DNA from: VRUE01 sp036271315 | Lineage (GTDB): Bacteria > Actinomycetota > Thermoleophilia > Solirubrobacterales > 70-9 | DNA length: 63,727 nt | Direction of reading: 5' to 3' | Assembly (NCBI GenBank): GCA_036271315.1 | Contig: DATBAV010000015.1 | Coordinates: forward strand, 1-63,727 | Shown here: piece after piece, positions 18,009 through 25,792 of the stretch | How positions within the stretch are numbered: position 1 is the first letter of the stretch | Layout: the number at the start of each line of letters is the position of its first letter | The notes under the pieces: generated by a model | What the model was told of the DNA's origin: nothing | Seen by the model: only the letters and a program-made list of their open reading frames with translations | Databases searched by the model: none | Made by a program: the position numbers and the translations under genes

Positions 18009-18036
18009 AAAAAAGCGGGCCGTGAAAACGGCCCGC
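18009..18036 (-). terminator. Intrinsic terminator after rplT
   Basis: On the minus strand GCGGGCCGT pairs perfectly with ACGGCCCGC across a TTTC loop and is followed by six T residues (18009-18014). This is a classical Rho-independent terminator 28 bp past the rplT stop, closing the rpmI-rplT unit before the SpoU gene. Confidence 0.9.
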
Positions 18037-18063
18037 CCGGGAAAGTGGAGTGACTGGCTGCGA

Positions 18064-18423
18064 CTAGGCTGCCGCACCCTCCCGGGCTAGCTCCACAAAT
18101 CGGCGGAAGGCATCGCGGTCGCTGACCGCGATCTCGGCGAGCATCTTGCGGTTGACCTCGACCCCGGCCCCGTTGAGGCCGTGGATCAGTTCGGAGTAGC
18201 TCATGCCCTCCAGTCGCGCGGCGGCATTGATGCGGGTGATCCAGAGCCGGCGGAACTCGCGCTTGCGGTTGCGCCGGTCGCGGTAGGCGTACATCCCCGA
18301 GCGCTGCACCTGCTCTTTGGCGAACCGGTAAGAGGAGTGCTTGCGGCCGAAATAGCCTTTCGCTTCCTTAAGTACTTTGCGCCGCTTCTTGCGCGCGTGG
18401 ACTGAGCGCTTGACCCGGCTCAC
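18064..18423 (-). CDS. rplT: Ribosomal protein bL20
   Basis: This 119-aa large-subunit assembly protein has the basic N-terminal tail (HARKKRRKVLKEAKGYFG) and globular C-terminus (LWITRINAAARLEGMSY) typical of bL20. In many bacteria it also represses its own operon by binding the leader. The ATG overlaps the rpmI stop by 4 bp. A strong terminator follows. Confidence 0.98.
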   Translation of the reverse strand: MSRVKRSVHARKKRRKVLKEAKGYFGRKHSSYRFAKEQVQRSGMYAYRDRRNRKREFRRLWITRINAAARLEGMSYSELIHGLNGAGVEVNRKMLAEIAVSDRDAFRRFVELAREGAAA

Positions 18424-18620
18424 TTGCCGCCCCCAAGCAGGTGCCGCACCGTCTTCGCGTCAGACGGGGCGATCTCGACCGGCCGAGCCATCCGCCGCTT
18501 GCGCTTCGGCGACTTCTTCTCGAGGATGTGGCTCGAGTAGGCCCGCCGCCCGCGCAGCTTGCCCGTCGCAGTCTTGCGGAAGCGCTTCTTGGCGCCGGAA
18601 TGAGTTTTCATCTTGGGCAT
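18420..18620 (-). CDS. rpmI: Ribosomal protein bL35
   Basis: This 66-aa basic ribosomal protein opens MPKMKTHSGAKKRFRKTATG, the usual bL35 signature. It normally follows infC directly, but here a reversed wecB lies between infC and rpmI. rpmI-rplT must therefore use a promoter in the 86-bp gap (18621-18706) shared with wecB. That gap contains a CTCGC/GCGAG dyad with 6-nt spacer at 18658-18673. Confidence 0.97.
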   Translation of the reverse strand: MPKMKTHSGAKKRFRKTATGKLRGRRAYSSHILEKKSPKRKRRMARPVEIAPSDAKTVRHLLGGGK

Positions 18621-18657
18621 CGGGTCCGCTATTGAAGCAGACGCGCGCGACCAAGCG

Positions 18658-18673
18658 CTCGCTCTATTGCGAG
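18658..18673. promoter_or_regulatory. Dyad in the divergent rpmI/wecB promoter region
   Basis: CTCGC and GCGAG are separated by 6 nt, midway between the divergent rpmI and wecB starts. It could be an operator or chance symmetry in GC-rich DNA. No matching regulator is visible nearby. Confidence 0.25.
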
Positions 18674-18706
18674 TGAAGGGGGATGCGCAGGGTACTGTGG
18701 CGCCCG

Positions 18707-19777
18707 ATGCGCATCGTCTACGTGGTCGGAACCCGGCCCAACTTCGTCAAGACCGCCCCCGTGATCGCCGCTCTGCGAGCGAGAATTCCGGATGGGCGCC
18801 ATGCGATCGTCCACACCGGCCAGCACTACGACCGGCTGATGTCCGAGGTCTTCCTCGAGGAGCTGGGCGTGCCGGCGCCGGACCACATGCTCGAGGTCGG
18901 CTCGGGCAGCCACGCTCAGCAGACGGCGCGGGTGATGGAGCGCCTCGAGCCAGTCCTGACCGAGGAGCGGCCGGACCTGGTGATCGTCCCCGGCGACGTC
19001 AACTCGACCGTGGCGGCGGCGCTGACCGCGGCCAAGCTGCAGATCCCGGTCGCCCACATCGAGGCCGGCCTGCGCAGTTTTGATCGGACGATGCCGGAGG
19101 AGCTCAACCGGATCGTCACCGACCAGCTCGCCGACCAGCTCTTCATCCACAGCCCCGAGGCAAGCGACAACCTGTACGCCGAGGGAGTCCCGGCTGATCG
19201 CATCCACCTGGTCGGCAACACGATGATCGACACGCTGGTCGCGCTGGAGGGCCGCTTCCGTGCGGCCGGCGCCGCTGGCAAGCTCGGCGTTCAGCCAGGT
19301 GGCTTCGCCCTCGTCACCCTGCACCGCCCCGCCCTGGTCGATGGGCCGCTGCTCGCGGCGACCGTCGAGCGTCTGGCCGCACTGGCCCGCGAGCTGCCGG
19401 TCGTCTTCCCAGTGCACCCGCGCACCCGCGCGATGATGGAGACGATCGCCTCCGAGCACCCGGGCCTGCTGCTCTGCGAGCCGCTCGGCTACCTCGACTT
19501 CCTCTCGCTGCTCGCCGACGCCCGCGCCGTGCTCACCGACTCGGGCGGCATCCAGGAGGAGACGACCTACCTCGGCATCCCCTGCTTCACCCTGCGCGCC
19601 AACACCGAGCGCCCGATCACCCTGACCACCGGAACCAACACCCTGCTCGGCCTCGACCCCGCGGCGATCGCCCAGATCCCCTTAGCTCTCGCACAGCTCC
19701 CCGCAAAGCCGCCGCAGCCCCCTCCCCTCTGGGACGGCCACGCAGCCGAGCGGATTGCGGCAGTAGTCGCGGCCTAA
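18707..19777 (+). CDS. wecB: UDP-N-acetylglucosamine 2-epimerase (non-hydrolysing)
   Basis: This 356-aa epimerase makes UDP-ManNAc from UDP-GlcNAc for cell-wall or surface glycans. The N-terminus MRIVYVVGTRPNFVKTAPVI, the GQHYDRLMS loop, HIEAGLRSFDRTMPEE and DSGGIQEE are hallmarks of the GT-B-like family. An in-frame ATG 24 bp upstream at 18683, with a closer GAAGGGGG, is an alternative start. It is inserted in reverse between infC and rpmI, and its TAA overlaps the infC stop codon, so the two genes converge with overlapping ends. Confidence 0.93.
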   Translation: MRIVYVVGTRPNFVKTAPVIAALRARIPDGRHAIVHTGQHYDRLMSEVFLEELGVPAPDHMLEVGSGSHAQQTARVMERLEPVLTEERPDLVIVPGDVNSTVAAALTAAKLQIPVAHIEAGLRSFDRTMPEELNRIVTDQLADQLFIHSPEASDNLYAEGVPADRIHLVGNTMIDTLVALEGRFRAAGAAGKLGVQPGGFALVTLHRPALVDGPLLAATVERLAALARELPVVFPVHPRTRAMMETIASEHPGLLLCEPLGYLDFLSLLADARAVLTDSGGIQEETTYLGIPCFTLRANTERPITLTTGTNTLLGLDPAAIAQIPLALAQLPAKPPQPPPLWDGHAAERIAAVVAA

Positions 19778-20583
19778 GCGGCCGCGGCGTCATCGCCGGG
19801 CGTCTCCGCCTCGGCACTCTCGTCGGCGGGCGCCTCCGCCTCAGCAGCCGGCTTCTCCTCAACCACGGGCGCCTCCGCCTCAGCAGCCGGCTTCTCCTCA
19901 ACCACGGGAGCCTCTGCCTCGGCAGCCGGTTTCTCCTCGACTGCGGATGCCTCGGCCTCGGCGGGAGCCTCTTCTTTGGCTTCCGCCGGCGCCCCGTCCG
20001 TCTCGGCCGGTTTGGCCTCGGCGTCCTCTTTGGCCGCCTCTTTGCCGGGCGCCAACAGCATGCTCATGTTGCGCCCTTCCTGCAGCGGCTGGGACTCGAT
20101 CACGGCGAGCCCGTCGAGATCCTCATAGAGGCGCTGCAGCAGCGCCCGGCCCCGCTCAGGGTGAGCCTGCTCGCGGCCGCGGAACATGATCGTGACCTTG
20201 ACCTTGTCCTGGTGGCGCAGGAAGCGCTCGACGTGACCCTTCTTGGTCTCGTAGTCGTGGTTGGCGATCTTCGGCCGCAGCTTGATCTCGCGGATGTTGA
20301 CCTGCTGCTGGTGCTTGCGCGCCTGCTTTTGCTTCTGCTCCTGCTCGTACTTGTACTTCGAGTAGTCGAGCAGGCGGGTCACCGGCGGTTTCGAGTTGGG
20401 GGCCACCTCAACCAGGTCGAGGTCGGCGTCCTGGGCGCGTTTGAGCGCCTCATTGATCTCGACCACCCCGAGCTGCTCGCCGTCCGCCCCGATCAGGCGG
20501 ACTTTGGGCACGCGGATCCGCTCGTTGATCCTGGTCGTGTCGCGCTCTGGTGGGCGCCGATCGAACCTACGCGGGACCGGCAC
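19774..20583 (-). CDS. infC: Translation initiation factor IF-3 with long acidic C-terminal tail
   Basis: IF-3 binds the 30S subunit and checks initiator-tRNA/start-codon pairing. Residues 19-95 are the N-domain (RINERIRVPKVRLIGADGEQ) and about 95-183 the C-domain (REIKLRPKIANHDYETK and KVTIMFRGREQAHPERG). The last 85 or so residues are an Ala/Glu/Pro tail with three near-identical 13-residue repeats, absent from the 180-aa E. coli protein. The start is GTG, with an in-frame TAG two codons upstream. It is separated from its usual partners rpmI-rplT by wecB. Confidence 0.96.
   Translation of the reverse strand: MPVPRRFDRRPPERDTTRINERIRVPKVRLIGADGEQLGVVEINEALKRAQDADLDLVEVAPNSKPPVTRLLDYSKYKYEQEQKQKQARKHQQQVNIREIKLRPKIANHDYETKKGHVERFLRHQDKVKVTIMFRGREQAHPERGRALLQRLYEDLDGLAVIESQPLQEGRNMSMLLAPGKEAAKEDAEAKPAETDGAPAEAKEEAPAEAEASAVEEKPAAEAEAPVVEEKPAAEAEAPVVEEKPAAEAEAPADESAEAETPGDDAAAA
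19828..19944 (-). repeat. Three tandem 39-bp repeats encoding the IF-3 tail
   Basis: Units at 19828-19866 and 19867-19905 are identical over 39 bp, and the third (19906-19944) has several substitutions. Each encodes a 13-residue EEKPAAEAEAP-type unit. Two identical units indicate recent slippage or homogenisation. Confidence 0.85.
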
Positions 20584-20675
20584 TATCTAAGTGAGGTGTG
20601 GAGCTTCAAGCGGACGAGAGGTTGGGAAGCTGGCACGGGACGCTCAGCGGCGCGAGGTGTTTGGCGTGCCTGCGA

Positions 20676-22565
20676 TCAAGTGTCCGGAGTATAGACAGAG
20701 CGCACGCGCTCGGCGAAGGCGGCCACCGGCATCGCCCCCAGCTCGCCGTCTTCGTGAGAGCGCACGGCGACCGCGCCGGCCTCCTGCTCGCGGTCGCCGA
20801 CGACGAGCATGTAGGGGTAACGGCCGAGCTCGGCGTCGCGGATCTTCTTGCCGACCGACTCGGAGCGATCGTCGGCCTCGACCCGCACGCCGGCCTCGCG
20901 CAGCTCGGCGAGGACCTTGTCCGCGTACTCGTTGTGGCGATCGGAGACCGGCAGGACGATCGCCTGCACCGGCGCCAGCCATACCGGGAAGCGACCGGCG
21001 TAGTGCTCGATCAGGATGCCGGCGAAGCGCTCCATCGAGCCAAGCAGGGCGCGGTGGATCATCACCGGGCGGTGAGCGGCGTCATCGGCGCCGACGTAAG
21101 AGAGGTCGAAGCGCTCGGGCATCTGGAAGTCGAGCTGGCAGGTGCCGCACTGCCAGGAGCGGCCAAGCGCGTCGGTGACGTGGAAGTCGATCTTCGGCCC
21201 GTAGAAGGCGCCGTCGCCGGGGTTGAGCTCGTACTCGCGATCCTGGCGATCGAGCGCCTCGGTCAGCGCCGCCTCGGCCTTCGCCCACTGCTCCTCGGAG
21301 CCCATCGACTTCTTCGGCCGGGTCGAGAGCTCGACCCGCACGTCCTCGAAACCAAAGCGGGCGTAGAGCTCGTCGATCGCCTCGCAGATGTCGGCGACCT
21401 CGTCGGCGATCTGCTCCTCGGTGCAGTAGACGTGGGCGTCGTCCTGGGTGAAGGCGCGCACTCGCAGCAGCCCGTGCAGGACCCCCTCGCGCTCGTTGCG
21501 GGAGACACGACCGAACTCGGCCAGGCGCAGCGGCAGCTCGCGGTAGGAGTGGCGCTCGGAGTCGAAGACGAGACAAGCGCCGGGGCAGTTCATCGGCCGC
21601 AGCGCCAAGCGCTTCTCGTCGGACTGCATGAAGTACATGTCGTCGCGGTAGTTGTCCCAGTGTCCGGAGCGATGCCAGAGCTCCTCGTCGAGCACCTGCG
21701 GCGTGGCGATCTCCTTGTAACCGCGCTTGCGCAACTGGGCCTGCACCTCGCCCTCGATCAGGTGCAGCAGCGTCGTCCCGTTGGGCAGCCAGAAGGGCAT
21801 CCCGGGCGCCTCCTCGCGCAGCATGAAGATGCCGAGCTGGGGGCCGAGGCGGCGGTGGTCGCGCTTCTTCGCCTCCTCGATCCGCTCCAGGTGCTTGTTG
21901 AGGTCCTTCTTGGAGAAGAAGGCGGTGCCGTAGATCCGGGTCAGCATCTGGCGCTTCTCGTCGCCGCGCCAGTAGGCGCCGGCGAGCGAGCTCAGCTTGA
22001 TCGCCTTGATCCGACCGGTCGAGGGCCCGTGCGGACCGCGGCAGAGGTCCTCGAAGGGACCGTTGCGGTAGAGCGAGACGGTCTCCACCCCTTCGTTCTC
22101 GATCAGATCGCGGATCAGCTCGACCTTGTAGTCCTCGCCCTGGCCCTCGAAGATCTCGATCGCCTCGGCGACGGGGACGTCGCGGCGCTCGAAGGTCTCG
22201 TCGGCCTCGATGTGGGTTCCCATCGCCGCCTCGATCTTCTCCAGGTCGGCGTCGGTCACCTTGACCTCGGCGGGGAAGTCGAAGTCGTAGTAGAAGCCGT
22301 TCTCGATCGCCGGCCCGATCGTCACCTTGGTGCCGGGGTAGAGCTCCTGCACCGCCTCGGCCATCACGTGGGCGGCGTCGTGGCGGATCAGGTCGAGCGC
22401 CTCCGGGTCGCGGTCGGTGAGGATGCCGATCTCGGCGCCGTCGGGCAGGGGCGCCGCGAGGTCGCGCAGCTCGCCGTCGATTCGAATCGCCAGTGCTGCC
22501 TTGGCCAGACCCGGCCCGATCGCGGCGGCCGCGTCAGCCCCCGAAGCGCCATCGAAGAGCTCCAA
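20676..22565 (-). CDS. thrS: Threonyl-tRNA synthetase (start codon uncertain)
   Basis: This class II synthetase is at least 629 aa long. The editing domain has HDAAHVMAEAV, and the catalytic core has the zinc ligands in MNCPGACLVF and SERHSYRELP, motif 3-like GMPFWLPNGTTLLH upstream, and a C-terminal anticodon domain (IVLPVSDRHNEYADKV). The TTG at 22565 is the first ordinary start in frame but falls inside the N-terminal TGS domain. The upstream codons read KITVKLPDGTP, a conserved TGS strand, and no ATG/GTG/TTG precedes them before a stop at 22628. Initiation at ATC (22595 or 22616), or a missing base in the A-tract at 22597-22600, is discussed as a finding. Confidence 0.94.
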   Translation of the reverse strand: MELFDGASGADAAAAIGPGLAKAALAIRIDGELRDLAAPLPDGAEIGILTDRDPEALDLIRHDAAHVMAEAVQELYPGTKVTIGPAIENGFYYDFDFPAEVKVTDADLEKIEAAMGTHIEADETFERRDVPVAEAIEIFEGQGEDYKVELIRDLIENEGVETVSLYRNGPFEDLCRGPHGPSTGRIKAIKLSSLAGAYWRGDEKRQMLTRIYGTAFFSKKDLNKHLERIEEAKKRDHRRLGPQLGIFMLREEAPGMPFWLPNGTTLLHLIEGEVQAQLRKRGYKEIATPQVLDEELWHRSGHWDNYRDDMYFMQSDEKRLALRPMNCPGACLVFDSERHSYRELPLRLAEFGRVSRNEREGVLHGLLRVRAFTQDDAHVYCTEEQIADEVADICEAIDELYARFGFEDVRVELSTRPKKSMGSEEQWAKAEAALTEALDRQDREYELNPGDGAFYGPKIDFHVTDALGRSWQCGTCQLDFQMPERFDLSYVGADDAAHRPVMIHRALLGSMERFAGILIEHYAGRFPVWLAPVQAIVLPVSDRHNEYADKVLAELREAGVRVEADDRSESVGKKIRDAELGRYPYMLVVGDREQEAGAVAVRSHEDGELGAMPVAAFAERVRSVYTPDT

Positions 22566-22649
22566 CGGCGTGCCGTCCGGGAGCTTGACAGTGATCTTTT
22601 GGGTCGCCGCCTCGATCCGGCCATGCTACCCACGGCGCCGCCATCGTCT

Positions 22650-22713
22650 CCCCAGGGCTGAGTTTGAGCTTTATCGGTTCATTTGCGGATAAAGCTCAAA
22701 CTCAGCCCTGGGG
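22650..22713. repeat. 26-bp perfect palindromic hairpin over the stop codon of the membrane-protein gene
   Basis: Bases 22650-22675 and 22688-22713 are perfect inverted repeats (26 bp) around a 12-nt loop. The TGA of the 607-aa membrane protein gene lies in the right arm. No T-tract follows in either direction, so it is not a standard terminator. It differs in sequence from families A and B but occupies the same 3'-end position. Confidence 0.85.
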
Positions 22714-24525
22714 CGGGGGGCCCTGGCGGGCTTGGCGAACAGCTATTAGGGGGCAGGGGCTGGGGGGCCGAGCGCTGGGGGCTTCCCAGAGCACGTAGGG
22801 CGGCGCGATGCGGATGCGGCGAAGACCCACGAACGGGGGGCCGACGTGGTCCGTTTCGGTGACGATGAAGCGCACGCCGCGGGGCGGCCGGTCGCCCGCT
22901 TCTTCTGAGGCGGCGATACAAACACGGCCGCCGCGCAGCTCCCAGGCGATGTAGGGGGTGCCGTGTTCGTCAGCGAGCAGCTGTTTCGGGGCGAGGACCA
23001 GGGTCGGCCCTTCGCCAACATCGCCACGGAAGCCTGTTAGGGCGGGCGAGTAGGAGCCCGGGCCGACCGGCGCGTTGGCGAGCGCGAGCAGCGAGCAGCT
23101 GGCCGCGGCAAGCAGGTACAGCCAGGCCACCGGGCGGCGCAGCAGCGGCAGGACGATGACCAGCGCCGCCAGCGGCGCGCCGACCTCGATCGCCTTGGCG
23201 GCGGTGTAGGGAGTGCCGCCCAGCCGGGCGGCGGCGTAGGCAAGAGCCGCCGCGGCGAGGCCGGCGATCAGCGCGGACTCGCGGCGGCGCCAGCTGAGGA
23301 ACAGTCCGTAGAGCAGCAGGATCGTGGCGAAGGCAGCGCCGGCGTAGTAGCCAATTGCCGGCACCGCGCCGGCTCCGGGAGTGAGGCGGAAGTCGCCCGA
23401 AGGCCAGATGCCGAAGCCCTCGAAGGGCGAGATCTGGCCGAACAGGTTGCCCAACCCCGGTCCGTTGGGATCGAAAGTCTCGAATGAGTGGAAATCGATC
23501 ATGCGGCCGATCTCCGGAGCAACCAAGACGAGGAAGAGGAGGACGGCATAAAGGACCGAGCGCCCAGCGGCGGGTCCTGTCGCCGCAGGGGACCCCCCAC
23601 CCCCTCCGGTCGCTAAAGCGTCCTCGGGGGCGGGCCCCCCTACGGCGCCACCCGCCGGCAGGCGGAATCGGTTTATGCCGAGCTCCAGTAGCGCCCAGAT
23701 GACCGCGGCGCCGATCAGCCAGATGAGACCCGGGAAGCTGTAGGTGTAGACAGAGCCCACTACAAGCAGCGCTGCCGGGACGAAGCGGAGGGGGAGCTGA
23801 CGCCATTCGGGATCTCGGGACGACTCGCGCAGGGCCAGGACGAAGGCGAGGAAGAAGAGGGCCTGCATCGTCTCCTTGAAGGAGCCCTGGGCGTAGTAGG
23901 AGGCGACCATGTAGGTGAGGCCGATTACTAGGGCGGCCGGGATGCGCAGGGGCCAGGGTTGATCGCGGAACGCCGTTAGGGCCGTTAGGGAGGCGAGAAT
24001 CGCCACCGCGATCATCAGGCCGCCGAAGCCCTGGACTAGGCCGATACCGAGGCTGTTGTTTAGGGCGACGACGATCGAGTGTGGACCGAGGGGATAGCCC
24101 TGGTGGAGCAGCTGGGAGGATTGACCTTCGGCGAGCCGGGCGGCGGCCAGCAAGTGCTGCGACATGTCGGGGTTGAAGCTGGTGCCGAGGATGCCGAAGT
24201 GGCCTTCGGCGATGAAGGGGATCGCGGTCGCGATCAGCGCCAGCAGGGCGACTGGGGCGCCGGCCCGCAGTGCTTCTCCTCCCTCCTGCAGGCGACTCCA
24301 GAGGTAAGCGACCGATCCCAGGAACAAGACGAGGACCAGGACCGCGGAGACCACGCCGTGCCCTGGCAGGCGCACCGTTCCCCAACAGACCGCGCAGAGC
24401 AGCGCCAGCCCAACCGCTGGCGCCAGCCAGGACCAGCGGCGGACTCCGCAGAGGGCGATCACCGCCTGACCGAGCGCCAGCGAGGCGCCGCAGATGAGGA
24501 GCACGGCTGCATAGGTCGCGACCAC
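22702..24525 (-). CDS. Large polytopic membrane protein, unknown function
   Basis: The 607-aa protein has about a dozen hydrophobic segments from residue 5 onward (LLICGASLALGQAVIALCG, VVSAVLVLVLFLGSVAYL and so on) and a hydrophilic C-terminal domain of about 110 residues. The topology and a short acidic loop after the second pair of helices resemble GT-C glycosyltransferases or O-antigen-type membrane enzymes, but no diagnostic motif is seen. Residues around 295-325 are a Gly/Ala/Pro loop encoded by a GC-rich imperfect hairpin (23569-23660). The stop codon is inside a 26-bp palindrome. It is divergent from the AraC-type gene. Confidence 0.75.
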   Translation of the reverse strand: MVATYAAVLLICGASLALGQAVIALCGVRRWSWLAPAVGLALLCAVCWGTVRLPGHGVVSAVLVLVLFLGSVAYLWSRLQEGGEALRAGAPVALLALIATAIPFIAEGHFGILGTSFNPDMSQHLLAAARLAEGQSSQLLHQGYPLGPHSIVVALNNSLGIGLVQGFGGLMIAVAILASLTALTAFRDQPWPLRIPAALVIGLTYMVASYYAQGSFKETMQALFFLAFVLALRESSRDPEWRQLPLRFVPAALLVVGSVYTYSFPGLIWLIGAAVIWALLELGINRFRLPAGGAVGGPAPEDALATGGGGGSPAATGPAAGRSVLYAVLLFLVLVAPEIGRMIDFHSFETFDPNGPGLGNLFGQISPFEGFGIWPSGDFRLTPGAGAVPAIGYYAGAAFATILLLYGLFLSWRRRESALIAGLAAAALAYAAARLGGTPYTAAKAIEVGAPLAALVIVLPLLRRPVAWLYLLAAASCSLLALANAPVGPGSYSPALTGFRGDVGEGPTLVLAPKQLLADEHGTPYIAWELRGGRVCIAASEEAGDRPPRGVRFIVTETDHVGPPFVGLRRIRIAPPYVLWEAPSARPPSPCPLIAVRQARQGPPPQG

Positions 24526-24550
24526 GAGGCCGCGAGCCTAGACTGCGAGC

Positions 24551-24985
24551 ATGGCGTTCGTTCCGCCGGCCCGACATCTGCTGCGCGCGAGGGACCTCGC
24601 AGACGCCCGCTACTTCGAGCCGCTCGACGTCGATGACCTGGCCGCCTCGGCCGGCCTCTCGCGGGCCCATTTCAGCCGTGAGTTCAAGCGCGCCTTCGGC
24701 GAGTCGCCGCACGCCTACCTGCTCACCCGCCGGCTCGAGCGGGCGGGCGCGCTACTGCGCACGACCGACCGCTCGGTCGCCGACATCTGCCTCTCGGTCG
24801 GCCTGCGCAGCATCGGCTCGTTCACCACCAGCTTCAGCCGCACCTACGGGCGCTCGCCGACCGCCTACCGCGCCGAGCACCCGCCGGCCTCCCAGGCCGC
24901 CCTGGTCCCGGGCTGCCTGGTCCGCGCCCACGCCCGCCCGCAACACCGCACGTTTCGAGAAGACAACTCGCCGATCCCGACCTAG
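24551..24985 (+). CDS. AraC-family transcriptional regulator (DNA-binding domain only)
   Basis: The 144-aa protein consists of the AraC double helix-turn-helix: LDVDDLAASAGLSRAHFSR, then REFKRAFGESPHAYL, then DICLSVGLRSIGSFTTSFS and YGRSPTAYR. No ligand-binding domain is present, so it may be constitutive or act with a partner. It lies 41 bp upstream of a VOC-fold gene on the same strand, a pairing seen repeatedly in actinobacteria, suggesting that it controls that gene. Confidence 0.88.
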   Translation: MAFVPPARHLLRARDLADARYFEPLDVDDLAASAGLSRAHFSREFKRAFGESPHAYLLTRRLERAGALLRTTDRSVADICLSVGLRSIGSFTTSFSRTYGRSPTAYRAEHPPASQAALVPGCLVRAHARPQHRTFREDNSPIPT

Positions 24986-25026
24986 CATCGCCGCCGACCT
25001 TTCCGTTCCAATCAAAGGAGACGACG

Positions 25027-25455
25027 ATGATCAGAATCGCCAACGCTCAGCTCTGGGTGCACGACCAGGAGGAGGCACTGGCCTTCTACACAGAGAAGGT
25101 CGGCATGGAGGTGCGCGCCGACGTGACGCTGCCCGAGATCGACGACTTCCGCTGGCTCACGGTGGGCCCTCCCGGGCAGGAAGACGTCTCGATCGTGCTG
25201 ATGGCGATCCCCGGGGCGCCGGTGATGGACGAGGAGACCGGCGCTCAGGTGCGCGAGCTGATGGGCAAGGGCTTTGCCGGCACCGTCTTCCTCACCACCG
25301 AGGACTGCCGCGCCTCCTACGAGGAGCTGGTCGCGCGCGGCGTCGAGTTCAGCGAAGCGCCCGAAGAGCGGCCCTACGGCATCGACTCCGGCTTCCGCGA
25401 CCCCTCCGGCAACAGCATTCGCCTCACCGAGGTTCGCCTGCCGGCCGGGGTCTGA
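25027..25455 (+). CDS. VOC-family (glyoxalase/bleomycin-resistance-like) protein
   Basis: The 142-aa single-domain protein has the paired beta-alpha-beta-beta-beta units of the vicinal oxygen chelate fold: NAQLWVHDQEEALAFYTEKV at the N-terminus and FRDPSGNSIRLTEV at the C-terminus. The acidic and polar residues in the barrel would bind a metal. The substrate cannot be inferred; such proteins range from glyoxalases to antibiotic-binding proteins. A strong AAAGGAG Shine-Dalgarno lies before the ATG. It is probably co-transcribed with the AraC gene. Confidence 0.88.
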   Translation: MIRIANAQLWVHDQEEALAFYTEKVGMEVRADVTLPEIDDFRWLTVGPPGQEDVSIVLMAIPGAPVMDEETGAQVRELMGKGFAGTVFLTTEDCRASYEELVARGVEFSEAPEERPYGIDSGFRDPSGNSIRLTEVRLPAGV

Positions 25456-25468
25456 GACCTCGGCGAGA

Positions 25469-25541
25469 TGGGCACAGCTGGGCTCGAACCAGCGACCTCC
25501 GCCTTGTCGAGGCGGCGCTCTCCCAACTGAGCTATGCGCCC
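25469..25541 (-). tRNA. tRNA-Val (anticodon GAC)
   Basis: The 73-nt cloverleaf has acceptor stem GGGCGCA/TGTGCCC, D stem GCTC/GAGC, anticodon arm CCGCC-TCGACAA-GGCGG giving anticodon GAC, T arm GCTGG-TTCGAGC-CCAGC and discriminator A. CCA is not encoded. It is convergent with the VOC gene, 13 bp away. Confidence 0.95.
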
Positions 25542-25684
25542 GGGGTGCCTGAATCTAGCAGCGGCGCGTGGGCCGACGCCAGCGGGTGCGCCACCCCTCA
25601 AGTCCGATCCTGCAAGTGCCGATGCAAGCTGTGCAACTTTTCAGCTAACACGGTGTTTCTATTGGCAGCGACCGATTAAGGCTT

Positions 25685-25766
25685 GAGGACCGACGAGCCA
25701 GGGAAACAAAGTCTCGCTGGTGGCACGTCCTTCGGAAACAAAGGGCCCCGAAAGGGGCCCTTTTCC
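25685..25766 (+). ncRNA. Candidate structured RNA ending in an intrinsic terminator
   Basis: Between the tRNA and the next gene, AGGAC pairs with GTCCT and encloses a CCAG/CTGG stem with a 15-nt loop. Then comes a strong terminator hairpin. The 10-mer GGAAACAAAG occurs twice, once in the apical loop and once at the base of the terminator. This arrangement could be a small RNA or attenuator for the downstream + strand gene. No known RNA family is recognised and the strand is inferred. Confidence 0.35.
25741..25762 (+). terminator. Intrinsic terminator, possibly bidirectional
   Basis: AAGGGCCCC pairs with GGGGCCCTT across a GAAA loop and is followed by TTTTCC on the plus strand. The minus strand also has T-rich sequence after the hairpin. 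It could end transcripts from the AraC/VOC genes or from the candidate RNA at 25685. Confidence 0.85.
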
Positions 25767-25792
25767 GTTCGGTCGCAGGCACTAGCCGAATA

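Noticed and set aside
25469..25792. tRNA-Val as an integration (att) site for an island
   Set aside because: No duplicated tRNA 3' end, integrase or mobility gene was found nearby; the accessory genes here look like ordinary chromosomal neighbours.
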